Shown here: positions 20,452 to 29,500 of the stretch, piece after piece
Position numbering within the stretch: the stretch's first letter is position 1
How the letters are laid out: each line of letters opens with the position of its first letter
NCBI RefSeq assembly: GCF_900110995.1
Contig: NZ_FOJF01000001.1
Coordinates: forward strand, 3,260,803 to 3,324,802
Length of the DNA stretch: 64,000 nucleotides
From: Chitinophaga sp. YR573
GTDB lineage: Bacteria; Bacteroidota; Bacteroidia; Chitinophagales; Chitinophagaceae
Direction: 5' to 3'
Made by a program: the position numbers and the translations under genes
Notes under the pieces: generated by a model
What the model was told of the DNA's origin: nothing
Database searches by the model: none
What the model saw: the letters and a program-made list of their open reading frames with translations, nothing else

Positions 20452-21726
20452 TTATGCTTGTTCTAAAACGCCCATCTTCTCAAACAGTAATTCCATCATC
20501 CTGTCGGTCAGCACCGTGGCATCCTCTTTTGTAAGGAAGCTCTCATTGGAAATAAAGCTGAAGTCTATCTCTCCCCGGTAATTAGTGATCACCAGTGTGT
20601 TCGGGTTTCTCCAGGGGAAGCAGGCGCTGGGGCTGTAGATGGTTTCCAGTTGGAAAGAGTCGTATCTGTCCGGGATATTAAGGCGTCCCATATTAGACAG
20701 GGTCACATCATGTGTCCCCTCATTGGACCTCAGATAGGTAACGATTTTTTTTACGGATGAATGGAAGTACTCACTCATCAACAATAATTCATGGATGTTC
20801 ATTACATCTATTTTGCCGGCCAGGTCATTGCGGAGTTTCCGGGTTTTGGTCCAGAAGTCGGCAGAGTTATCTTTTATGATGGGCAATCCCTCTATGGGTG
20901 CAAAGGCAAAGAGATGATCGTTTTTTATTTCAGGGATATACCTGCGGATGTCTACCGGGTAGATGACATTACCTTTTGCTTTATCCCCCTTAAGGTCCCG
21001 CATGGCTTCCAGGAATGCGACCGAGAAGGTGGCATGCAGGGCGGTTTTCTGCTGTTTGCAAAGATTGGTAAGTATGGTAGAGCTTTCCTCATCCATCTTC
21101 CAGTGTAACAGGTAGCTTTTGCCTGGAGCTATGTTTTTCTTACTGGTTTTGAGGGATAAAAAGAATCCGGCTATATGTGAAGAGAGCCAGGCTTTTATCT
21201 TCTTCCTTTTATCAAAGAGAATATGAGGGGGGATGAGCGCATGCACAGATTCAAAAGATTCATAGGGTTCCAGTGGGGTATCAGGATGGTCCAGCAGCAG
21301 CAGCATTTCCCGCATTAACGTAAGGATGGAGGTGCCATCGCAGATGCAATGAGCGCATACCAGCAGGAGTTCTGACACATCATCGGATCGCAGCCAGAGT
21401 ACCCTGGCCAGTGGTCCTTTCTGCACATCAAAGTGGTATTCCCATTCCGCTTCGGAAGCCGCTATCCAGTCATCATCAGAAAAGCGCTCCACTATCTGCA
21501 CAGGGATTTCAGAAATCTGGGTGTTGGATACAAAATAGGGTCTGCCCTTTTCATCTTCACGGATCACTACCCGCAATAAAGGGTGTTTGCGCTGGATACC
21601 GGCAAGGGCGGTCTTAAGTTGTTGCTCAGTAATACTGCCACGGATCTTGGCGGTGAATATACAGTTAACAGTTTCTTTTGCATTTACATACATGATCCTT
21701 TCTCCGATGATTAATTGTCTGTTCAT
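20452..21726 (-). CDS. Condensation-domain-like acyltransferase (PapA/WES type), copy 1
   Basis: The 424-residue protein belongs to the CoA/carrier-dependent acyltransferase superfamily that includes NRPS condensation domains and PapA5. The active-site region near residue 125 reads CAHCICDGTS: the catalytic His and the Asp-Gly of HHxxxDG are kept, but the first His is Ala. A later segment, TLSNMGRLNIP, is typical of the PapA-like group. It is paralogous to the next gene upstream (MNRQL start, ETIYSPSACFPWRNP vs ETIYSPSVIGPFANP). Such enzymes esterify hydroxyls, here plausibly the sugar or the polyketide chain. Gaps to its neighbours are 10 bases each. Confidence 0.85.
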   Translation of the reverse strand: MNRQLIIGERIMYVNAKETVNCIFTAKIRGSITEQQLKTALAGIQRKHPLLRVVIREDEKGRPYFVSNTQISEIPVQIVERFSDDDWIAASEAEWEYHFDVQKGPLARVLWLRSDDVSELLLVCAHCICDGTSILTLMREMLLLLDHPDTPLEPYESFESVHALIPPHILFDKRKKIKAWLSSHIAGFFLSLKTSKKNIAPGKSYLLHWKMDEESSTILTNLCKQQKTALHATFSVAFLEAMRDLKGDKAKGNVIYPVDIRRYIPEIKNDHLFAFAPIEGLPIIKDNSADFWTKTRKLRNDLAGKIDVMNIHELLLMSEYFHSSVKKIVTYLRSNEGTHDVTLSNMGRLNIPDRYDSFQLETIYSPSACFPWRNPNTLVITNYRGEIDFSFISNESFLTKEDATVLTDRMMELLFEKMGVLEQA

Positions 21727-21736
21727 AGTAAGATTA

Positions 21737-23038
21737 TTAGGATAATACCGTCTCTGCTACGGGAGCCGTTTCGTGCTGCAATAATGTGATAGCGCTGTCT
21801 TTGATAGACAGGGCATCTAAATAAGGTAGCAGCCCATCGTTAGAAATAAATGTAAAGTCGATCTGGTTGTCGAACGTGGAAGTAATGATTGTAGTGGGAT
21901 TGGCAAAGGGACCAATCACCGAAGGACTGTAAATCGTTTCAATATCAAACGTATTGAAATGCCGGGGGATGTCCAGTTTCCCCATATTAGAGAACATCAG
22001 GTCATTACCTACTTTACCGTAGGTGAGTACCTTTCGCAATTTATGTACTATAGCATGTGCATTTTCGAAGGTCATCAGGAAATCGTAAGGATTCATGGCT
22101 GCCATTTTCTCTGTGACTTTCTTTTGTAACAGACGGGTCTTGTTCCAGAAACTCATGGAAGGATCTTTCTCCATGGATAAAATAAGTGCAAGGCCAAAAG
22201 AAAACATGGTATCCTTACTGATATTCTCCACGAACTTCCTGATATCTACGGGGCAGGTTACTTTGTTATGCGCAGCAGCACCCCTCACTTCCCGGAAGGC
22301 AGTCAGGAATGCTACACATAAGGCGGTGTTCACGGTGACGCCTGCTGCGGAACAGGCTTTGAATAAGGCGGCGGAATCAGCTTTACTGAACTTCCAGCTG
22401 ATAAGATAGTCTGACTCCCGGTTCAATTTCACCGTTTTGCCCGGGGAGATGAATGCAGATGCTGCGGATAATACAAACCTTATAACGGCGCCACTCAATC
22501 CTGCTTTGAATAACTGTTTGCGACTCCGTAATATTTCCGGGGGAACAATATCCTGTATAGTTGTGTAGGCTGTATGCTGACCAATTTCTTTCTCAGGATT
22601 ATCCAGCAGGTCCAGTATTTCCCGGATCAGCAACATCGCTGCTCCACCATCACACATACAATGATGAAGGCTCATGAGCAGTTCTGAGCTAGCAGGAGAT
22701 TTTATCCAGGTGATGCTCATCATAGGACCATTTTGCGTATCGAATACATTGGCCCAGGCATCTTTAGAGGCCTCTATCCAGTCGTCATTATATCTGCGTT
22801 CTATGATGCGTATAGGGATTTCCGGTACATTCCCGTTGATAAAGAAGTGAGGCATCTTTTTATCATCGGTTTTAATACCCGATCTTAATAAAGGATGTTT
22901 AGCCTGCACTTTTGTAAGGGCATTCCGGAGGTTTTCATGGGAGATGGTTCCTGCTATTTTCACAACAAAGACAATATTAAATGGTGTTATACCATCTCCG
23001 TAAAGGATTCTTTCAGGAAAGAGTAGTTGTCTGTTCAT
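21737..23038 (-). CDS. Condensation-domain-like acyltransferase (PapA/WES type), copy 2
   Basis: The 433-residue paralogue of the preceding entry has a full HHxxxDG motif (LHHCMCDGGAAM near residue 128) and the NMGKLDIPRHF segment near 340. The start is set at MNRQLLFPERILYGDG because it aligns with MNRQLIIGERIMYVNA of copy 1; an upstream in-frame ATG at 23155 would add 39 residues deep inside the glycosyltransferase gene. With this start it overlaps that gene by 26 bases, pointing to translational coupling. Two acyltransferases next to two glycosyltransferases suggest a product acylated at two positions. Confidence 0.87.
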   Translation of the reverse strand: MNRQLLFPERILYGDGITPFNIVFVVKIAGTISHENLRNALTKVQAKHPLLRSGIKTDDKKMPHFFINGNVPEIPIRIIERRYNDDWIEASKDAWANVFDTQNGPMMSITWIKSPASSELLMSLHHCMCDGGAAMLLIREILDLLDNPEKEIGQHTAYTTIQDIVPPEILRSRKQLFKAGLSGAVIRFVLSAASAFISPGKTVKLNRESDYLISWKFSKADSAALFKACSAAGVTVNTALCVAFLTAFREVRGAAAHNKVTCPVDIRKFVENISKDTMFSFGLALILSMEKDPSMSFWNKTRLLQKKVTEKMAAMNPYDFLMTFENAHAIVHKLRKVLTYGKVGNDLMFSNMGKLDIPRHFNTFDIETIYSPSVIGPFANPTTIITSTFDNQIDFTFISNDGLLPYLDALSIKDSAITLLQHETAPVAETVLS

Positions 23039-24218
23039 ATGTTTTCTGTGCAAATGTTTCCAGTAATTCCGTTGCCTTCTCGTTGCCGCCTGCTTTGATG
23101 AAAGTATCCTGGATACGCTGTGCAGCCAGCCGGTACTTTTCATTTTCAAGTACATCCCACATAGCGGTTTTAAGGTCGCTTACCCGCAGGCGTTTATAGC
23201 GCAGTTTCACGCCGCAACCGGCATTCTCTATAAGAGAGGCGGTATGGAAATGGTCGTAGGCAATAGGTGTGATAAGCATGGGTAAACCATTCAGGAAGGC
23301 ATCATTGACAGTATTAAACCCACCATGACAAATCACGGCATCCATATGCGGCATGAGGGTAGACTGTGGCACATAACCCTGCAGGATGAAATTGTCCGGC
23401 CATTTATCGAAGATGGCGGGATCAGTAGCAGCTACAATGGTGAGTGGCTGATCTGCAAATGCTTCAATGAGTTTCTGGAAGAAATCTTTGCGGATGTCTA
23501 CCAGTAAGGTACCCAGGGATACGAATACTTTGGGGGTGGTAACAGCAGCCAGTCTGTCCCAGTCGAAAGGGGTATTGTTGGGCCTTCCCTTCACAGGACC
23601 TACATACTGCATATGCTCAGATGTGTCTTTACTGGCGGCAAATTCTTTAGAGGTAAAGACGATGTTCATGTCGCGGGAATGGATCACGTAGTCGTCTGTA
23701 TACACGCCAAACTCACGCTGCAGGCCCAGGATGAGGTTTTTTTGCCATTCGAATATTTTAGGAGATTGCATGGTGTCGCCTGTTACATCAGGAGGAACAG
23801 GGGTAGTTGTTACGCAGGGGATGCCTTTATTATAGGCGCAGATAGCGCCGGCAAATGTGATACAATCGCTGATGATCACATCGGGTTGAAACTCGTCTAC
23901 TATACGGGATAATCCCTTCATGATATAACGGCAGAAGGGGAGATAGGTTTCTTCCAGTGCCAGTTTAAGGGTTTCTACCCCGGAAAGTTTAGGGCCTTCA
24001 TCCTGCATTTTGAGGATGCGCTGGATATCTGGTTGATGTTCTGCCAGTTCTTCATGAGGAACGATGAATTTCCCGCCTGCAGGAATATGTTCAGCGCCCA
24101 GTTCTTTGATACCTACCCATACTACCTGGTGGCCCCTGGAAATTAAGCTGGCGCCTACGCTTAGTGTAGGACTGATATGCCCAAAGAAGGGCGGTACCAC
24201 AAACATGAATTTTGGCAT
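23013..24218 (-). CDS. GT1 (MGT-type) glycosyltransferase, copy 1
   Basis: The 401-residue protein has a GT-B fold of the UDP-glycosyltransferase family that modifies small molecules and lipids. The N-terminal acceptor half begins FVVPPFFGHISPTLSVGASL with the catalytic-type His near residue 14. The donor half has VSLGTLL near 234 and the nucleotide-sugar signature VICHGGFNTVNDAFLNGLP near 297, followed by PIAYDHFHTA. The sugar donor is not predictable. The family glycosylates hydroxyls of polyketides, macrolides and carotenoids. Confidence 0.9.
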   Translation of the reverse strand: MPKFMFVVPPFFGHISPTLSVGASLISRGHQVVWVGIKELGAEHIPAGGKFIVPHEELAEHQPDIQRILKMQDEGPKLSGVETLKLALEETYLPFCRYIMKGLSRIVDEFQPDVIISDCITFAGAICAYNKGIPCVTTTPVPPDVTGDTMQSPKIFEWQKNLILGLQREFGVYTDDYVIHSRDMNIVFTSKEFAASKDTSEHMQYVGPVKGRPNNTPFDWDRLAAVTTPKVFVSLGTLLVDIRKDFFQKLIEAFADQPLTIVAATDPAIFDKWPDNFILQGYVPQSTLMPHMDAVICHGGFNTVNDAFLNGLPMLITPIAYDHFHTASLIENAGCGVKLRYKRLRVSDLKTAMWDVLENEKYRLAAQRIQDTFIKAGGNEKATELLETFAQKTYEQTTTLS

Positions 24219-24233
24219 AATCGGTTCTTTATT

Positions 24234-25457
24234 TTAATAAAAGCGGTTACGGTAAAAGGCCTGACTGGAAGTAGGCTGTAGCACCAGTTCTTCCAGCAGA
24301 TTAGCAGCAGTAGCAGCACCACCGGATTGTTCAAAGGATGATTGTATCCGTTTGGCGGCTTCTTTATATGCCGGGTTGCGGAGGATCTCCCATACTGCGG
24401 TATGCAGGTGTGCTGCTTTGAAACGTTTGTAGTTCAGCCGTACACCACTCTCTACCTGTATCACCCGACCGGCTACGTGCGACTGGTCATACGCAATGGG
24501 TATCACCACCAGGGGCAGGCCATGAGACAAGCTCTCACATACGGTATTATGTCCGCCATGGCATACAACGGCATCCAGGTGGGGTAGTAATTCCAGTTGA
24601 GGGATTCTCTCCTGCACTACGAAATTGTCCGGCCACTCTTCAAAAAGAGAAGGATCGGATACCACTACTACAGACACAGGTTCATTGCCCAGTGCTTCAA
24701 TCACTTTCTGAAAGAATTCTTTTTTATAGGTATGGTCGAACGTAGTACCGATGGACACTAATATCCTTGGCACATCACCCAGGTGGTACAGTTTTTCCCA
24801 GTTAAAAGCAGTGACGGTTGTTCTGTGCTGAATAACAGGACCAATGAATTTATACCAGGGAGGCAGGGACATATCTCCAAAGAAATCTTTAGAGGTAAAG
24901 ATCATGGTGAGGGCTTCGGAACATACTATAGCTCTGTCGTACGGAATACCCAGTTCCTGTTGTAATGCAACGATCTGCCTGATTTCCCATTCATGTACAC
25001 CGGGTAAATCTTCCATCATTTTAACAGCTGCCGGAGCGGTGACAGAAGTAGCATAAGGGATCTCCATTTTACAGGCAGCGATAGCACCGGAAAACAGCTG
25101 ATGGTCATTGATGATCACATCTGGTTTAAAAGCATCCAGAATAGTGGTAATGCCTTCAAACATATACCTGTTAAGCGGTATCAATACCTCTTCATATAAA
25201 AACTTGATGCTTTCTATACCGGATACATTCTTTTTAGTGATCTGATCCAGGTATTGTTCACTGTCTCTTTTTTCTACATCGTTCTGGTCGTATTGCAGCA
25301 GCAGTAGCCGTCCGCCCTGCGGTAAACGGTTTTCCAGTGAAGCATCCAGACTTATCCAGCCTACTTCATGTCCTCTTTGCAGCAATTCTGCACCAAGACT
25401 GAGTGTTGGATTAACATGACCCGTAAGGGGTGGTACTATGAACGCAAACCTTGCCAT
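24234..25457 (-). CDS. GT1 (MGT-type) glycosyltransferase, copy 2
   Basis: This 407-residue paralogue of the next gene downstream has FIVPPLTGHVNPTLSLGAEL at the N-terminus and VVCHGGHNTVCESLSHGLPL near residue 298, followed by PIAYDQSHVA. Both catalytic and donor motifs are intact, so both copies are probably active and may add two sugars in turn. It overlaps the upstream hydrolase gene by 22 bases and is 15 bases from copy 1. Confidence 0.9.
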   Translation of the reverse strand: MARFAFIVPPLTGHVNPTLSLGAELLQRGHEVGWISLDASLENRLPQGGRLLLLQYDQNDVEKRDSEQYLDQITKKNVSGIESIKFLYEEVLIPLNRYMFEGITTILDAFKPDVIINDHQLFSGAIAACKMEIPYATSVTAPAAVKMMEDLPGVHEWEIRQIVALQQELGIPYDRAIVCSEALTMIFTSKDFFGDMSLPPWYKFIGPVIQHRTTVTAFNWEKLYHLGDVPRILVSIGTTFDHTYKKEFFQKVIEALGNEPVSVVVVSDPSLFEEWPDNFVVQERIPQLELLPHLDAVVCHGGHNTVCESLSHGLPLVVIPIAYDQSHVAGRVIQVESGVRLNYKRFKAAHLHTAVWEILRNPAYKEAAKRIQSSFEQSGGAATAANLLEELVLQPTSSQAFYRNRFY

Positions 25458-26251
25458 AATCTGCTATTGATTTGTTTGAATTTGATATGCCATCCTTCAA
25501 AAAAGTCTTTCAGCCTGTTAGCAATTTCTTCCGGTTGTTGTATAGGAACATTGTGATCTCCTTTTACGAAGACCAGTTTAGACCTGATGATTGTGTCGTA
25601 TAATTTCTTTCCCGAATCAATGCAATTTGAATCCTTACCATACAGCAGTAAGGTGTCGTGTGAGATGTTACTGATAGTTGTGTCTTTGAAGAATGCCCGT
25701 TCGTTGTGCATGTCTGACTTAATGGATGTTTCATTAAACAGGTATTCGTACATCCTGTGATTTTTATCCAGCTGTCTTTTGCCCATGCGCATTTTAGTGG
25801 TATCAGTAAAGTTGTTGATATAGTCTACCAGGAACTCTTTACTGTAGATGTCGATGATACCCAGGGTTTCATTATCGCTGGGATCGGGGGCTTCTATGAC
25901 TGCCAGCTTTTTAACTCTGCCGGGATAGCGCATGGCCATTTTAAGGGCTACGAGTCCACCGTAACTATACCCTGCCAGGTATACGGATTTCAGTCCCAGG
26001 GCTTCCATCAGGGCCAGCAGGTCGTCTGTCATGGTATTGAGGTCGTAGCCGTCCTTGGATTTGGCGCTCATACCATGGCTTTTCATGTCGTACATGACTA
26101 CATGAAAGTTCTGCGCCAGGATGGGTGCGATGTTGAAATAATAAACAGACAGATTGCTGAACATACCATGAATCAGCAATACTGTTTCTTTTGCCCCTTT
26201 ATTCAGTTCCTGAATGTGTACAGTGGCATTGTTGACTTTGATTACTGGCAT
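25436..26251 (-). CDS. Alpha/beta hydrolase, possible chain-release thioesterase
   Basis: The 271-residue alpha/beta-hydrolase has an oxyanion region VLLIHGMFSNLSVYYF, nucleophile elbow AGYSYGG near residue 98, the acid in LYGKDSNCID near 213, and the His in VKGDHNVPIQQP near 238. The triad is complete. No signal peptide is present, so it acts in the cytoplasm. Its place between the ACP and the glycosyltransferases suggests release of the finished chain from the carrier protein, since neither synthase has a thioesterase domain; this is inference. It overlaps the ACP gene by 10 bases. Confidence 0.85.
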   Translation of the reverse strand: MPVIKVNNATVHIQELNKGAKETVLLIHGMFSNLSVYYFNIAPILAQNFHVVMYDMKSHGMSAKSKDGYDLNTMTDDLLALMEALGLKSVYLAGYSYGGLVALKMAMRYPGRVKKLAVIEAPDPSDNETLGIIDIYSKEFLVDYINNFTDTTKMRMGKRQLDKNHRMYEYLFNETSIKSDMHNERAFFKDTTISNISHDTLLLYGKDSNCIDSGKKLYDTIIRSKLVFVKGDHNVPIQQPEEIANRLKDFFEGWHIKFKQINSRLWQGLRS

Positions 26252-26538
26252 GTTTCAATGTGTTTTATGATGTCATCTAGTTTGAGATTGATCAGCTGAT
26301 CCAGGTCCATGCCCGAGAGCCAGCCGGTAAAATCAATGTTCTCTCCAAAATGAGCTTTTACCTTTTCTGAAAATGATACAATTTCAATACTGTCCATTTC
26401 GAGATCTTTGGTAAAGGAACTTTCTCTGGAGATATCCATGTCTTCTACAAACTCTTCCCCGATAACTTCGGTGATAAAAACTTTCAATACAGCAAATATT
26501 TCCTCGCTGTTCAATTTTCTTTTAGTTACAGTGTCCAT
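26242..26538 (-). CDS. Stand-alone acyl carrier protein
   Basis: The 98-residue acidic protein has the phosphopantetheine attachment site in TKDLEMDSIEIVSFSEKV (Ser near residue 50). It overlaps the 3' end of the synthase gene by 13 bases, so it is translationally coupled. It is distinct from the two ACP domains in the 2306-residue protein (EADLSIDSIKRME), which suggests a separate carrier task, for example a starter unit or the acyl group used by the acyltransferases. Confidence 0.9.
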   Translation of the reverse strand: MDTVTKRKLNSEEIFAVLKVFITEVIGEEFVEDMDISRESSFTKDLEMDSIEIVSFSEKVKAHFGENIDFTGWLSGMDLDQLINLKLDDIIKHIETCQ

Positions 26539-29500
26539 CCTATTATGTAGTTATTATGTTTGATTGTTTTGATGTGAACGTCTTTGATTCTTAAAGTATC
26601 TCCGGTTATTTCTTCTATTGCGTATGCTTTGGGATTGCCCTGTAAACCTTTACCCAGGTATTTCCCATATGCTTCCTTGGCTACCCAGCCACGGATAATC
26701 CATTCCGGATCTGTTATCAGTTTCAGCTCGCTTTCAGAAAAGACGAGTTCTGTGAAGCCGGTACTTTTTTCACTGATCTCTTCGATATCTATTCCTACTG
26801 GTTTGTCAAACCGGGCAATACCTACAGCGTCTGTATTTTTATGTGCGATAGAGATATTGATACCGTTGGTCATTGATCCTTGCGGGAATGGTTGTCCGGT
26901 TGCATCTGTACAGACTTCGAATTCTATGGGATAATATGCTTCCTGTTTTTGTTGTTTCAGTAAAGCTCTTACGGCGTCTTTTACTGCAACGCGACTGATA
27001 ATTCTTTCCTTGCGTTTGTTGGGAAGGAGAGAACGGATGTATGCTTTTTCAGTCTGATTGAAATATCTTTTCAGGATAAAATCCCAGGAGACTACACGCT
27101 GGTAAGCGTTGTGGAACATAAAGATACCAGGGGCTATCTCTTCAGACATTCTGTTATGTAATGGAGACATGGATATTCTCCATAGCGCTTCATCTATTTC
27201 CAGTCTCCTGTTTTGCCATCCGGTGATAACAGCCCATACTTTATTATTTCTTTTGAGGATGATGTTACCAGTGGCAAATTCATCGTTCATTTCTGTGAGT
27301 TCACAGGTACATTCAAAAGAGCCCTGTTGGTCCTGCATGTTATCATAGAAAGCTACTTCCTGGATTTTAACAGGGAAGGCGATGCGGTCTTTTTCTAAGG
27401 TGAGTTGTAACCAGAGACCGAAGAGTTGTCCTGCATTATCAAGTAAGGAGCCTTTGCCGGTGCTGCTTTCTATGATACCGGTGATGCCTTTGCCGCCTAC
27501 TGCTGTTATCTCTTTTATTCCCTGGTAGGCGGGGCCATGGAACATATGTTCTTCATAGATCTGTGTTGGGGTTTTGGTGATGTGTAAAGGGTTACCTGTT
27601 TGAAGGGAAGATATGGTTGGTTTTTGATAGTTATCAGATAGTTCTACGGATGCGTTAGCATAATTTTCCAGGTTCATGGAGATGTTGCTGGCATCTTTCC
27701 ATTCTCCGGTGATGGTTTCCCGGAAGGGAGTGGCTACGTTCATCCATTGGAATACCTGGATATGAGAGATTTTGTTTACTATTCTACCGGGTGCGTTTTC
27801 TTTGGCGATGTCTGCGAATAGTTCGAAGATCATAGTCATGGGGATTACCGGGTCCATGTCATCAGGGCAGTGCCATCCTGGTTTTTGCCTGATGAGGGCA
27901 TGATCTATGAGATAAGGAGTATTATCCAGAGAGATATCCAGCTGTTTGGATACGGGGTTTAATTTATCTGGTAAAGGATTTAAGGTGATGGGATGATAGT
28001 TTGATACAGGGTTCAGTATGGCAGGCCTGTCATTGAACAGGGCAATAATTTCTTCCTGGATAGCAGCTATTTCATCACAGTTTTCCTGGAATGCTTTCAT
28101 TACAGGAGAACCGACTGATTCGTGTATAGGTGTAGCTTTCTTAGTAATCTGTAGACTTTTAAGAGAGCTCAGATCTTTTACTATAGGAGATCCCAGCTGT
28201 AGTTTTACAGGGTTTGATTTTGATTTATTTTCTATCCCCAAGAAAGAGTAATTAATATCTTTTCCTTCAGTAAACAGGGCTGCCAACACACGTTGTAACT
28301 GCTCTATACCTGATCTTATAGGTACGTTGGCGGCAATAGCGCTGTATGTTTTGTTTTTCAGTGTATCATCTACAAAACCTATCAAGCCACCGGAGCCGGC
28401 TTGTATAAATACCCTTACGCCTTCATTATATAGTTTCTCTGTGAGTTCACGGAAGCGAACAGGTTTTATCAGATGATCGATGCTGAGATCACGGATAGCT
28501 TCCACGCTTTCCGGATAGATATCCAGGGTAGTGGCAGACCATAAAGGAATGGTCGTCTTCTGGAAACTAACTTTGCTGATACCTGTCAGTAATATATCCA
28601 GTTTATTTTCTACGAAAGGAGAGTGGAAGCCTGACTGGAAAGGGAGTACCTGATGGAAGATTTGTTCTTCCCTCAGGATAACCATCAGTGTTTCTACTGC
28701 TTTGCCTGTACCACATAAGATTACCTGCTGAGGGCAGTTATCCATGGAAAGATAGAGGTCTTTGATATTTTTCAGATAAGGAGCGATGCGATCGTATCCA
28801 CAGCCGATGACAAGAAACTTTGCATCTTTCTGCTCGAAAGAAGCGGGATTGAGTTCCTGCAGCAGAGCGAGAACAGAAGATTCTTCTGCCAGTCCGGAAG
28901 ATCTTCCGGCCAGCCATTCTCCCAGGCTATGGCCTGCGTTGAGATCTGGAATAATACCCAGTTGTTTCAATGCACTATCCACTATTCTACTCCTTTCAAG
29001 TAACTGTAACGCAGAGTCTAATACGCCATCAGAAGTAGCCTGTGCAGATTCAAAACGGGGCAGCCTGAAATATTCAGCTACGCTGTCTACTTCACCACCG
29101 GAGAGGCCATCTAAGCCGGGGAAGAGGAAGGCTACTTTGCCACCTTTGCTGATAAGGGGATCATTAGTAAACCAGATATCCTGCTTATTTCTCCAGGGGA
29201 GGCCCCTGCTCACTATTTTAATTGCTTTTTTGATACGTTCAGGAGTAGGGTTGAATAAGGCAATCCTGTAATTACCACGTCCGGGGTCTGTATCGTTTCT
29301 TTCTAAGGCTTTGGTGAGAGTATCTGCATCAGGTCTTGCAAGTAACAGTACATCTGCTTTAGTGGAAGAAATACCATTGAAAACAGGTTTCACAGGAGAT
29401 GTAAAGCCTTCCACTACCACATGTGCATTAATACCCCCAAAACCGAAGGCGTTAATACCAGCCAGTTTAGGTAACTCATCCCAGTCCCGCACTTCACTCA

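Noticed and set aside
23039..23155. Longer N-terminus for the second acyltransferase (start at 23155)
   Set aside because: The added 39 residues are inside the glycosyltransferase coding region and do not align with the paralogue; MNRQL at 23038 does.
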